From Leptodontidium sp. MPI-SDFR-AT-0119 (lineage: Eukaryota; Ascomycota; Leotiomycetes; Helotiales; Leptodontidiaceae): DNA of 64,000 nt. Under the pieces are notes generated by a model. It was not told the origin of the DNA. It saw only the letters and a program-made list of their open reading frames with translations, and made no database searches. Positions 42,915 through 55,164 of the stretch are shown piece after piece. The DNA lies in NCBI GenBank assembly GCA_020726505.1, contig JAHLEZ010000037.1, positions 310,001-374,000 on the forward strand. Reading direction: 5' to 3'. Positions within the stretch are counted from its first letter, which is position 1, and each line of letters opens with the position of its first letter. The position numbers were made by a program, and so were the translations under genes.

Positions 42915-45043
42915 TGAGTGATGGGTGCTTTGAACTAACTGTCTTGATTACTTATTGCTGTCGGCGTCCAGCAAACATTACTCGAGCTTTACTATTGAAC
43001 TGCAGTTACATCAAAACTTATGACAGCGGGGGGTTCCTTGATCCTTCGTTACTAAAGAAGTGTCCAATTCCTGCACATTCATTATGAATACCATCCTCTC
43101 TGTTCCGAGTTTGCAAATGAACGGCAGTCCCGAATCTGGTGAGTTCGAGTTGTGAACTTGGCATCAAAATGATTACAAACATTCTCTCCGCGCAGCTGTT
43201 CTGGGACGAGTGAGGATAATCCTGTTGGCTGACTTGCTGTTGCAGATGCAAGAGCAGTCTGCGCTAGGCTCTATGAGAGAAATATGGGTCAACATCCTGC
43301 TTTTGTCCCTTGCGGTTGGTTCGTTACCGAGGATGATCTTTATTCATCAGAAATTGAGGCCCGCAGGGGTTTGGCTTTAGACAACCAATGATAAACATAC
43401 AAACAATTTGTGGCAGAGAAGTGGCTGAAGTTCACTAATCATAACTTGGAATCACGGCCTTTTGGAGCAACCATCAAGGTAATATTTCATATCCGTCGAG
43501 GTGGCTGATCAGAGCCACCATTTGATTACTCCGCTTGTGACCTTCCCCTCACCTCCTTTTATCTTTTGTCGCTCGACTTTTCTGTTCTTCATTCTCTCAA
43601 CTCGCATTCGTCTGCTTCCAACGCTCAACGCACCAGTTTCACCGAAGTCAACATTTCATCTGTGGAGTCTGAACTAGAATGATAGAAGTTTGGGCAAAGT
43701 CCTCCAACCTCAGGATCATTTCGTAAACCTCGAAAGCAAGCACCGATCTCGGCTGATTGACTAGAGTGCATTCTGGGAACAGGCAAGGTAGATACTTTGG
43801 TTTGTACGATGAAAGAAGTCATGGGGTTTATGATGTCCCAATGGAGACGGCGAAAGGCAACCCAAACTTTAATCCTTTAATAACGGAAGAGTGTCCTTTC
43901 TAGCACATCATCCAGTGAGTGAATCTTGCCACAATTTATAGCTATCACTCACATAAGAAATAGATGGCAACGCACAAAGGAGAAGATATCTCGAAATGTT
44001 TCTAGATGCGATGAGGATGGCCACCTGGAAGCCATCCAGACCAGTCTCGAACCCACTGAGACTTGCTTAACCTTGGCCTCGTCTCTGACCACTCAGCGGA
44101 AAGACTAGAGAGAACATGTGCTGTGTGCAAGTATCTCTCATGTCCTTCATTCGGTAATACCTCTCCTATCTGTCGGTCTTCTCTTCTCATTTTGAGGAAT
44201 GGGGAATTGGCGGAACATTCCGGATACCGAGGGTTGACATTCCCTCTCAGAGACACCGACAACGGCTCAAGTTAACCAGGCGATGTTGAAAACCCTCGAG
44301 AGTTCCTCTGTTTTGACCTGTCGGAGGAAAAATCCGAACGTTGCCAAGGTATTGCGAACATTCGCGGAGCGGGATAGGTTCGGACTTGATGACCATCACC
44401 GGTTTTCAGATGAAACACAACTCCAGTCAGCCCAGGAACGGGATGGTGCCATAAAGGCTCTATTTTTGCAATTCGTATCTGGAATCAGATATGCCGAGTT
44501 TTACATCTGCAGTCTCGGGCAACCTGGGTACGGTCAACTCGACCTCCTGTGTTGAGAATTGCCTCAAAATGATCCCAGCACACACCCACAGTTTGCAGAT
44601 AGAGGCTAAACAGAGACTGCCGCAACCCGACCTCGCAGTAAGTTTCCCTTGATCGCGGAAACCATGCACTATAGAGGCATTTAAATGCAGCTCGCGCTTG
44701 GAACCTATCTTCATCGCGAAATATCTCCGAGATTCCGAACAACAAGGCCTTTCGTCCCGAACCCCTCATCATGCGAGTCGCGATAACCAGCCATCGAGAA
44801 ACAAATGCGGGGAAATCTGACGCACGCCATCAGCCTTCAATCCATTCTTACTCGCTGGATTGAATATCTGACTTTCTTACCCGGGCTTTATATATCACGG
44901 CAGTTCCGTCATTTCCGTTTTTGAACGCCTCTTTCTGATTACTTTCCCTCTTATATTTGTCCCAGACACCAACCATCTCTTGAATCCCAAAAAGAAACCA
45001 GACAAATTTTCATCTATTTTGATAATTTTCAAAAGCCGGAACA
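42915..45043. other. Intergenic region
   Basis: 2.1 kb between a minus-strand and a plus-strand gene. Short frames (for example 44283-44555 plus, 43625-43822 minus) have no domains or introns to back them. TTTTGATAATTTTC lies just before the GFA start. No RNA gene recognised. Confidence 0.4.
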
Positions 45044-45619
45044 ATGGCACCTTCCCTCCATCCTCTCATTGATAACGGCATCACCAAGGGAAACGAGAAT
45101 TTCTCTGGCGGCACCCTTCGCTGCTTGTGCTCGTCGAATCCCGTGGAAGTCAAACTCAGCAGCAATGTCCTCCATAACCACGCCTGTGGCTGCTCGCAAT
45201 GCTGGAAACCTTCAGGTGCCCTCTTCTCCGTCGTCGGTGTCATCCCAGTCGACAACGTCAAAGTCACGGCCAACGAGAACAAATTAGCCGTCGTCGACAA
45301 GAACGCCACGATCCTGCGCCATGCCTGCAAAGATTGCGGCGTCCACATGTACGGCCGAATCGAGAAGGATCATGCTTTCAAGGGGTTAGATTTCGTGCAT
45401 GTGGAGTTGAGCGATGAGAAGGGCTGGCAGGAACCGCAGTTCGCGGGGTTCGTGTCGTCGATTATCGAGCAGGGCTTCAATCCAAATGAGATTGGTGGCG
45501 TGAGAGAGAAGTTCAAGAGTTTGGGATTGGAGACTTATGATGTGTTGAGTCCTGGTCTCATGGATGCTATGTCTACTTTTACAGGCAAGAAATTGGGAAC
45601 TTTGGACAGCAAGCTTTGA
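45044..45619 (+). CDS. gfa: Glutathione-dependent formaldehyde-activating enzyme (Gfa/CENP-V fold)
   Basis: Single exon, 191 residues, full length for the family. It spontaneously or catalytically forms S-(hydroxymethyl)glutathione from formaldehyde and glutathione, the first step of glutathione-dependent formaldehyde oxidation. The zinc-binding cysteines are in the expected order: CLC near residue 29 (GTLRCLCSS), HACGCSQCW near 48, and [12 protein letters not shown] near 95. The tail ([20 protein letters not shown]) matches fungal Gfa proteins. ATG in good context (GGAACAATGGCA). No formaldehyde dehydrogenase lies in this window. Confidence 0.93.
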   Translation: MAPSLHPLIDNGITKGNENFSGGTLRCLCSSNPVEVKLSSNVLHNHACGCSQCWKPSGALFSVVGVIPVDNVKVTANENKLAVVDKNATILRHACKDCGVHMYGRIEKDHAFKGLDFVHVELSDEKGWQEPQFAGFVSSIIEQGFNPNEIGGVREKFKSLGLETYDVLSPGLMDAMSTFTGKKLGTLDSKL

Positions 45620-46316
45620 GGGAAGGGATTTTCTGATTGAGATCGACACGACATGAAGTATAGCCCTCATGTAATTAGAAGACCTTTTTTATGTTAACTA
45701 AAAGGTGTAAAATACAAAACAGGGATGTTTTTGCAAGTCTGGATCCAGTCTGAAGCAAAGACTTTGCTCATTGGAACAGGAAGTGAAGAACAAAACCTGG
45801 AACTTTTGGCGTCTTTAGGCAATCATAATTTTGCCAGGCTGAATTCAATTCAATTGTAGGGAAGTGAACCAGTGACAAGAGATCAAGGTCTGGTTTTCGC
45901 TTCTATGGAGAAACGTTTGTGGGGTTCAATAACAACATACAAGCGAGGTGCCTTTCCAGGGGCTCGCTAAAACTGCATCACTCTCTTCGTTTCCCAACCT
46001 CCAATGCAACCTGATGTCATACACCCCAAAGTTCTGCTTCATTGGTTGCTTATGAGCTCCCCGATTGTCTTTGTTCATTTCAAAGCACAGTCGGACCCGG
46101 CTTCAAGATTAGTATGCTGTGAATAAAAATCGATGGCTCGTTCAAGCAAACAGGCCCACGTTGCGACTTTCGGAGAACGAAAGATTGGACTTCTAAGCAC
46201 GGGTTGAAAGTAGATATAAATTCAATATAGCCATAACTCCGAAAGCGAGTGTATAGAGAGATTCGTGAGTAACTAACTTACTTCCGGCCACACAGTGACC
46301 TTTCCAAGTGTTCGCC
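45620..46316. other. Convergent intergenic spacer
   Basis: 697 bp between converging genes. No supported feature. Confidence 0.35.
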
Positions 46317-48531
46317 TCAAGAACAGACCAGCGTGATGGTAATCGGCAACGTCAAATGATTGCCGACATCCAATAAGTCTTGATTATGAGCCCAATCGCC
46401 CGAAATTGCTACCGACAGAATACCCATCCGCTCATAATGGCCAAGCTCAGCATCGACACAGCGGAGTATGAGACATCCCATGCTATCCCCAATAGAATGA
46501 TGGTGACTCAATGTTGCAACTTTCAGGACCAAGACTTTCCAGTATTCTTTCCCGGAAGCTGCTTCCTCCGACTCGAACAGGCAATCAGGTGTCCATGGCA
46601 GCGATCGGCCGTTTGCTGTGACTGTTTTGTCCCGGAATAGATAGGTGCCGCCAATGGCATGGCCGCGGACTTTGACGTAGCAGGATTTCAATTGGCCAAA
46701 GATATCCGGACCCATAGGTGTTGTGGAAGCACCAATAATCTCAAGCAGGACTTCCGTGATATTAGTCTTTGTGAGCTGCCGAATAGTGTTAGCAACAGAT
46801 GACCATGACCAGGTTGGAGCATAAGGAGTCGGCCGGGCTTGTACGGGTTTGCCATGTTCACATGTCCATAGAAGTGCAATCGGCAATGAGTTCGCCCAGA
46901 CGCCTCCTAGATATTCTCCCAGAATAGCGCCATGTGACTTGGCGAACTGTTTCGCAATCCCGGAAATGGCAATCAGGCGGTCGGAGTAGAAGGTCAGTTG
47001 TAGGCATGAGTATTTCTCTGTTGCATCGTTCCATTCCTTTTCAGCGCCCACCAGCTCGTCGCCATAAATGCCCGCAGCGTCGCGAAGGGCAGAGTAGTGC
47101 TTTTGCTTACTCGTCTTTGTGGGTAATTCCGAATTTCCTCGACGGCATTGACATATTCCCATCTCTCTACACTCCCACACGATCTCATTGTCGGTAAAGT
47201 TGATTGTCCTGGGTGGAACCAACCGTTCCTGGAATACCCAGCCTCGAGTCATGAGAGGGAGGGTAGTCGGTGGTCCCATCTTCTCATGACTATCCCCGTG
47301 TTCAGGCTCAAGTCGGATAATGATACCGTCGTGAGTCTTTGAACCTTGTATCAACTGGTCTCCTAAACAAGCTGGGGGCACATCATGAAAGAGACCTTCA
47401 GAGCTACCCCCAGAAGCCGTGGCGGCGATAGTTATGTAGCTATTTTCGTATATTGAGAGCATTTTTGAAGCTTCTACCTGCCAATCAGCGGAATCGTCTT
47501 GCACAATGCACAAGCTGTCAATCCAGATATATTCGATATCCAGATACATCGATACAATCATTGCATCTCTGAAAGTACGTGGGATTGAAGGCCAAGAGAT
47601 CTCCTCTAGAAACGCCGAATGGTTCGACTTGAGCAGCCGGAGGGGCTGTGATTTCCCCCAGCAATGGCTCAGACACACATATGGGACATCGTCTGGAGCC
47701 GATTCTGTCAAAACAACCGCATATTCTTCCCCTGACGAGGCGGAGTCTTTTCGGAAGATATGCAATAAACGTTTCGGTCTTGTCGTTTCATAACGTCTCG
47801 TTGTGCAATCTCCATGATTTGTGTCACAGAAGTTCAACCATGCTTTCAGCAATTTCAAGTTCTCTTCGCTTCCCGTAGAGCTTGATCTCAGGGCCAAGTC
47901 ATTGCATATAGCAGGGTGGACTAGAACTGTCAGCAATTTACAATTCCACATCATGTTGAGACAACTTACGATCATCGTGTAGCATTGATCCCGATGTAAG
48001 ACTCGAGGTATTGTCAGCAACAAGTCGTATTTCCGCTGTGGGATGGTGAATGGTCGTGTCCATCCATTTCACATCATCTCCATCGTATTCCGGCCGCCCA
48101 TTCCAAGTCAAACTTCTATACTTCTCGACATCCCAACTCATGTTCCCTACGAATTTCCGAGGTCCAGAATCACTATCGATCAATATAGGTAGATACTTTG
48201 TGAAGAAATCGCAGAACTTGATGCATGTTCCACAACCTCGCGCAGCCGACTGATGGAAATAATCAGCTGAGAAATCCCAGTTCTTGTGCGAGGAATCAAT
48301 GTGATGGTCCAAGGGCATGTCAAGCATAAGGAATTGACTAGTTTCTTCGATCTCGTAAGCCGATGCTTTGATACCTCGAGGGAGTTCGAAGAAACAGACT
48401 CCACAGCGGCGAGCAGAGAGGTTGGCATTTCTTTTGACCAGGACCGGTCGGGCTATCTGCTTGTCCTTTGATTTGGAGGAAAAGGCCGACAGGAGTTTTC
48501 GCGACCAAGGTTTTTTCTTCTCGCGATCCAT
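46317..48531 (-). CDS. HET-domain protein
   Basis: Two exons on the minus strand, 47970-48531 and 46317-47920, joined by a 49-nt intron (GTAAGT, CTGAC branch, TTCTAG); 721 residues. The start is the ATG at 48531 (MDREKKKPWSRKLLSAFSSK); the longer frame begins at TTG. The N-terminal 190 residues contain Cys pairs (RRCGVCFFELP; RGCGTCIKFCDFF) of the type often found before fungal HET domains. The HET domain starts at about residue 270 (YVCLSHCWGKSQPLRL), with TFRDAMIVSMYLDIEYIWIDSLCIVQDDSADW and LTRGWVFQERLV-like text (LMTRGWVFQERLVPPR). It is a different subfamily from the HET protein at 14077-15931 but close in layout to the one at 60011-62161. Expected role: non-self recognition and cell death. 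Confidence 0.9.
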
Positions 48532-49008
48532 TTCTATGATATCGAGGTTTGTCAAATTTAACGAAAAGTCACTTCCAGATCACTACAATCGCCTACTTAA
48601 GTATACAATTTGTTTCCCTGATGTACCAGGGCTGAAGGAGCGCCAAGTGTTGTGACCAAGATTTCAGTGGTCGATATATCCGATGGCTTGCAGAGGGACA
48701 TGTTGACAAGCTGGTGAGCCAAGATTTAGTTACAATCGAAAGCACCACCCTGTAAATAATTAGAGACACCAGTTGGGTGCTCAATTCCAGGAATCCGAGG
48801 GGGAGTAACGAGGAAACTTTATTCTATATACGATTCTTCTGTTGCTCCATCTCGCTTTGCTAGCTTATCAAATAATGCTCTTCTATTTTCAAACGCCCAT
48901 CGCACAATTTCTCTTCTCCTATCCTTGTGTCCATCTGTTCCCAAGACCAAATAATTATACAGAGGCAACCAGATTACCTACCAAACAAGCTCAATCTTGT
49001 CAACTAAA
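48532..49008. other. Intergenic spacer
   Basis: 477 bp between two minus-strand genes: HET promoter and RTA1-like 3' end. No gene seen. Confidence 0.35.
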
Positions 49009-50232
49009 TCATGTTCCCTTCCCGACACTCTGCATCTCCCACGCGTCCTCACCAAGCAACGCCGCGTCCCCTACAGTTCTCGTCTCAGCATCCCTTCCCT
49101 CCTCAACACTACCGCTGTCTCGAATAACAGCAGCTTCAACATCCGTAGACTCACCACTTCCAACATTAACAGTCTTCTTCCCGGCCATATTCTTATACGC
49201 ACCCTTCGCACTCCCCCATGTGCCCTGGAATCCGATCCCAGGATGGAAGACCGTCAGTGCAATGACAGCAATGGATATCATCGGGGGTTCGAGGATCATG
49301 TACAGGACTTCGTCGTTGGCGAGTTTGCCAGCGAAACCGTCGAAGAGTTCGATTGCGCGGAAGGTGGATCGGATTATGATGCAGAGGGTTGCTGTTGCGA
49401 GAGCTTGGCGGCTGTCAGCTTCTAACTTCAGGAAGAATTAAGGAAGGAAGGATGAGGTTGGCAAGAAAAGAGAGACACGAACCATAAAGGAAACCTTTGA
49501 ACAGCCTGGATGTGTAGATATGTGAGTTATGCGTATTCCAAGAATCAGGATTCTTGCGTAGCCGCCATGCGAAATCGCCGCAGAGGATGACGAAGACGAC
49601 AAGGGATACGACTTGGAAGATAAGTCCTGCGATCATGATATCTGTTCCCGTATCGACCTATTCAAAGCCATTTAGCCTTCTCCTCCATCTCACCACTTCG
49701 GTTCCTGAGCGGGTATACATACATCTTCCTGAGCTGTCGCAACTGAAGCAATAGCCCCTCCTGCAGCCTGCAAGACCAGACTGACAAAATCGCAAGAACA
49801 AAAGAAAATCGTGTAAGTCCTGGGTTCGAATCTCGACAGGCTTGGCGCATATAACATGATGATCCTCGATAAACAGATGTAGATCCCAGCTGAGATGAAG
49901 GCCGGTGCGATCGTGAGGAAGATCAGGTACATGATGAACAGGTCTTTGTTGAAGATCGAGTAGTGCATGAGAACTCGTACAACGTAGCCGACAGTCTCGA
50001 GTATGGTCCCCAGCAGGAGCCCAGCCATAAACCCCCAAGTTTTGTGTTTTATTCCCAGCCATAGGTGGATGGCGATTAGGAGCCCGAAGATACCGATGAA
50101 GACTGAGTTGCCCCAGACGCTGGGCAGGTATTCCAGTTGTCCAAGACTGAGATCGCAGGTTTGGAGGGTGCAGAGCTCGTTGTTGAGGATTAGTGTTATG
50201 TTGCCGCCATGTATGGATGTTAGGTTTGACAT
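49009..50232 (-). CDS. RTA1-like 7-TM protein (lipid-translocating exporter family)
   Basis: Three exons on the minus strand: 49723-50232, 49483-49657, 49009-49418; 364 residues. The extracellular N-terminus (MSNLTSIHGGNITLILNNEL) has NxT glycosylation sites. Seven hydrophobic spans follow, starting at SVFIGIFGLLIAIHLWLGI, with the family-typical GTILETVGYVVRVL and FLTIAPAFISAGIYICLSRII. The hydrophilic C-tail is acidic. Family members (yeast RTA1, RSB1, RTM1) confer resistance to azole-like or amphiphilic compounds or export sphingoid bases at the plasma membrane. The last acceptor (AGAAG before CTGACAGCC) was chosen because it alone keeps the frame. Confidence 0.88.
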
Positions 50233-52270
50233 GCTGGAAAGCTTTGCTCTGTGAATTGGAGGGCTTTTGTTGTCCAGATGATAGGTCCGGGTTGGTTGGG
50301 TGATACCGAAGTCTCCAAGTGAAATTGTCGACGAAATGATTAGGAGAGATGGATTACTTTATTGAGAGAGTTTGCTTAGTGTTCAAAGAGTCGTGTGCAA
50401 GTTCTTGGTTGTCCATATATAAAGATGAGATGGCAGCAGGAGTGGGTACACTTCCAAATGATTGAGAGTCAACAACAACAACAACAACAACAACAACAGC
50501 TTCCGTGCGCAGTATTAACTTTCCGTGCAGCGGTTCCGAGGCCGGGCACGGCTGAGATACATAAATCTCAGCCATCTCCAACGAGGATCATTAATTTCAT
50601 GCTCAGCTCCTGCTGAGTACGTAGATATCAAGTGGGAAGGGAGGCTGAGTGGTCTTGGCGGTGGAGGAAATGAATTCTGACACCGGACCATGGAGCTTGG
50701 CCAACGAATCAACAGAACACGCAGAACTGGTTCATCTGAAGGACGCAACGGACGGGAAGTGTTTTCGGCCTTTCGCACCCGCCAAACAGTGCCATATCCC
50801 GATCTTACAGGATGATGAAATTTGACGTCATCTGTAATAGTTCAGGAAGGAATGGATGCAACTGCTCGCTAGTCTACGACTGCTCCTTAAAAAAAAGGTA
50901 TTATGGTAGTCAGTCTGGCGGATCTGGTGCATTTTCAGGGCTACTCAGCTTTCCCTGCATCAGTAACCTTGCAGGGAGATCTTCAATTTCTAGCCATATT
51001 GTTCGTTCGACACGTTAAAAGGGCTGTGGGCTTGCAATCTTACAAGTGTTCAGATAGTGCGCCAGCCTTTCCTTTCACCCCCTTTATCCGGTGGCTTGCA
51101 AATGGGACCTCTTCACGGCATGAATATCTAACCAACCAGTAAATCTCTTTGCTCTGGGAGTGAATAACTCTATTTGCAGACCATTGAATTAATGGAGTAA
51201 TATTCTATGCTTTCACGCAACTAGCGACGAGTTCCTCGCCAAGCCAAGAAAGCCATCATTTGAATCCTCGTCGTCGTATGCATCGTATCACATCAGCCCA
51301 TTATCTCGTTTAGGGAGAAAGGACTTTCTCTCCACTAGGTGGAGTACAAACTCTGTCTATCGATCGATCGACTGGGTCCGGGCCCGGTCTGACATTTTTG
51401 GAAGCGGAGGCGGTTTATTTATCACGTCCGCCTCACCTAAGCGAGATCAGGAAAGAACTCCCACCACGTTAAGTCAGGAAGAGTGTAACTTGTGCCTCCA
51501 CATCCTACAACCTAATTCACATAAGCACAAAAGTCTTTACGGAAGCCGGTATGAGTTGTCAATAACAAAAAGCACTGTCTATGTATCCATACTACTTTTT
51601 ATCACCCAACATTCGGTTAACTCCCAGGCTGCGCGATGTGGAAATTTACTGTCTCCTGGACTCGAATCGCGTTTTACTAACATCCGCTTCGTATTACTAA
51701 TGATATCACTCACTCACCAACTCTCACAATTATCCAGTCAGATTTTACGTTACCTTAGGGGGTGGGAAAGCACGGGCACAAAACGGAGGTGGAGATGAAG
51801 ACGGAGCCGGGGAAAATCCAGACGGAAAGCTTATTTGTCCCAAGGGAAAGCGGATCTGGGATCTATTCTAGAAGCTCGATAATTTCTTTATTTCGGACGA
51901 GCATGAACGTGGTGCTTTAATATAGTGGTACTTTACCACACTTTTAGATTTTTCTTTATCTTTTTTTTCTTTGTTCGAGAACGTGTTAGTTCACGATCCG
52001 GTGTTTTGAGTGTGTGGTTGTGGTCAACTGTGGGCTGCTAGGTGAGTTATTCCGATTTTCTGCGTCATGCCTTACACTACTACTCAGGCTTAGACTTCAG
52101 ATCTTTTCATCGACTAGTTGAACATCTTGTGAGGAAGTGGAGGCGGAAGAGGAGGAAAGAAAGAAGGGCGTGTAGGAGAAAGTATTACGAATTTGAGTGT
52201 ATGACTTCAGTATTTGGTATCTACTCCCAGAGTCCAGCTCTTTATTCTTGTTCCAACCAAACGTGATATT
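50233..52270. other. Long intergenic region with a (CAA) microsatellite
   Basis: 2.0 kb without a supported gene. A (CAA)10 microsatellite is at 50470-50499. No tRNA found. Confidence 0.4.
50470..50499. repeat. (CAA)10 microsatellite
   Basis: A perfect trinucleotide run in the promoter side of the RTA1-like gene. Confidence 0.85.
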
Positions 52271-54300
52271 CTATACTCGGGCAGCAGGGACAGCAGTAGC
52301 AGCAGGAGTTTGATTCCCCTCAACCGCCGCATCACCGCCATTCTCCTCACCAAGTCTCAACGCATCGCTGTCACTCCCACTCCTACTCCCATTCCGACTC
52401 TCCGCCAGCTTAACACTGACCTCATCCAACTCAATCTCCATCGCCACATCCGTGCTGGCGAATTTTCTCGCACTAATCCTCCTCTCGAACAACGTATCCA
52501 GCTGGACATAACTCCTATTCTTCGGCTCAGGCAAGCGGAAATAGATCCAAACGACACATAAGCCGCAGGCGCCGGTCCAGAAGAGAGCGCTCTTGGCACC
52601 CCAACCCCAGCCGGTGGACGTTGCGGACCTCTCTGTGAGTTGGTAGCTGGTGATGGTGTTGGCAATGATGCTGCCGATGTTGTAGGAGTTGCGAGCGAGG
52701 ACGATCGATTTGGCTTTCAGGCGAGTGGAGGAGAGTTCTGCAACGAGGGCGAAGCAGACGGGGCCGAGGGTGCAGCCGTAGATGAATGTGAAGAGAAGGA
52801 GGATGGTTGCTACGGCCCATTGGGCTGGGTTGTTGTATTTGGGAGCAAGTGCTACCAGGCCAATGATGAGGAGGAGGAAGAAGAGTGTGATGGAACCGTA
52901 GAGGTACAGGGTGCGACGGCCGCAGCAGGACATCAGGAACCAGGAGATGAAAGTGCCGACGACACCGAGTGCGTATTGTATCAATGTGAAGTTGAAAGCC
53001 CATTCCTAGATGTAGAGTAAATACGCGAGTTCCAAGTAAGCATAGAACAACATACCTCTGTCAGACCGGCCTCTTTGTAGAAGAGGGTGGCGTAGCCCAT
53101 GAAGACAGAGCCGCACATCGCTTGGATCAGCCAGGTGACGCAGGTGATTTCCGTTCGGCGGAGATCAATGCCCTTGAAGCAGTCAGCATACGATGTGCCC
53201 TCTGATATTGCCTTTTCATGCTCGTTCGTGTCGTTAATCAAGCTAATAGAAGCATCGACGTCGAATGTTGGATCGTCTCGGGTGGTGAGACGGAGGAGGG
53301 ACCCCCTGGCATCTTCGATGCGACCCTTCCGAACGAGCCACCATGGGGACTCTGGCATAAAGAGCACCCCGACTAGGACAGGAAGGGGCCAAATCCATTG
53401 CAGTGCAAACGGGATCTAGAAATGTCAGTCTGGTTCGAAAGAGAGGCTGGGTAGGGTTTACCCTGTACGCCCATTCATCAGCACGCTTCAGCAAAGCGCG
53501 GACAACGCCAGCAGCAATTATTTGGCCCATGATCCAGCAGAGATTGATATAGGTGCAAAGATATGGACGAAGAACTTGGGGGACGACTTCAGAGGCGTAG
53601 GTAGTTGGGACTAAGTCAATGAGTACACAACTATCAACTTGCAGCGATAGACAATGGGGCATATATATGACTTACGAGTCTGGAAAATTCCCCAGGGAAT
53701 ACCGCAAAGGATCTGGCCAGCCAAAAGTGTTTGAACGTTTGGCGCAAAGAAGGGCACGAAGATGCCTCCGATCATGAAGATAAGAGCTCCAACCATAGTC
53801 TTGCGATAACCGTACTTCTCAGAGACGGTGCCAGAGATGAAGAGCCCTCCGATCTCACCTGCCAGAGCACCGACAGTAAGACCGGCTTTCCATGGTGCGG
53901 CCAAGAAGTATTGGCCATCCGCACCCTGCTCACCGTACTTCTTGTTGAACTGTGATAAGGCGTAGAAGGAGCCCATGAGAGCGAGGTCGAAGCCTTCCAT
54001 GACGACCGTGGACGACAAAAGAACGGACCAGCCGACTCCTGGTATATAGATTTTGAAGCCTTGCCTAATGGTCATGTTTTGCTCTGTGGTGTTCGCTTGC
54101 TTTGCCTCGTCGGATATGCCAGCGAGATTGAGCGCAGAAGAAAATGTTCGTGGAGTATTGACTCCGGTGCCAGGACCGTTGTCGTCACCATCAAGAAGTG
54201 CAGGAGGTGCGTCTAGTCCAGCGTTGCTGCCACTGCCAGTCCGAGGACCGTTATCGTCATCAGCGACCGGCGCCAATGAAGAAGCTGCTTTGGGTTCCAT
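52271..54300 (-). CDS. MFS sugar transporter, alpha-glucoside/maltose permease type
   Basis: Four exons on the minus strand: 53676-54300, 53462-53610, 53056-53415, 52271-53005; 622 residues. The disordered N-tail of about 75 residues contains two similar acidic DDNGP segments. Twelve TM spans follow. Sugar-porter signatures: GYRKTMVGALIFMIGGIF (loop 2-3), PTTYASEVVPQVLRPYLCTY (PETS-like loop 6), PESPWWLVRKGR (end of TM6) and CGRRTLYLYG (loop 8-9). The TM1 region SSTVVMEGFDLALMGSFYAL resembles yeast MAL31/AGT1-type H+/alpha-glucoside symporters more than hexose facilitators. It probably acts at the plasma membrane with the GH13 alpha-glucosidase 3.1 kb away. Confidence 0.9.
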
Positions 54301-55164
54301 TGTGTATTGGACACAAAGAACTGAAGTTCAAGTAAGGTGTCTGATGAATGTATTGAAGGCACAGGCTTGAAGTCGAAGTAAGTGATGTTAGGTATATGAT
54401 CGTAACGTGTGCGTAGGAAGTGATGATGAAGTTCCAAGACTTGGCAAGGAGGGAAATCTTCGTTTTATATCCATGGGTGGAGATGGTACAGTATAACAGA
54501 AAGTAATGAGGTCACCCCAGACCCATTAATCCCACAAGGAAAATTATTTTTCATAGTTCTCGTGTCTGATTCTAGGGGGCTAGATTGTAGCGGGCCCGAC
54601 CGTTTGGACTAAAAGCGGGTAAGGCTAATAGGTAGTTGAACGGTAGTGTGGTGTTTCGAGCTTAAAACCGAAGGTTTTCTGGGTCGGACTGTCAAATGAT
54701 ATGGAAAACATGCGAGTTGGATAGTGCATGGTGGAGCAAGGGAGCCAAGCGGCCGTGGAGAATATCGGGGTCTGGAGAGTAGGTGCGACTAGCTACTGAC
54801 TTTGAAGAAGTCCAGGCCGATCGAGGTATGACGGATGAAAGATGTGACGTCTGATACACGACAGTAATCCTATGACGAATTTCCTTCTTTCCCTGACTTT
54901 TGAAACAGATATGAAAGGGTATTGAGAATTTCAGGTGAATGGGAAGATGTTTGAAAGCCGGAAAATAAGATGCAGACAAGAAGTCAAGAGAAATGAAAGC
55001 TGGAAAGTCTCAAATCAGAAGCCCGGAAATAAAACTAAAAGGAAAAGAAAAATCAACTAAAAGCGATATTAACTATCCAGAAACTCAGTAGTGTACTGTA
55101 CCTACGTGCTTACCTATCGTTGACTGATATTGAGCAGCGAATGACCTTTCGAGACAGCAAAGCC
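54301..55164. promoter_or_regulatory. Sugar permease promoter region
   Basis: 864 bp between two minus-strand genes. No gene or clear operator motif was seen by eye. Confidence 0.35.

Noticed and set aside
49795..49835. tRNA B-box-like string GGGTTCGAATCTCG
   Set aside because: It lies inside a well-supported exon of the RTA1-like gene (FEPRTY region) and no A box or acceptor stem pairs with it.
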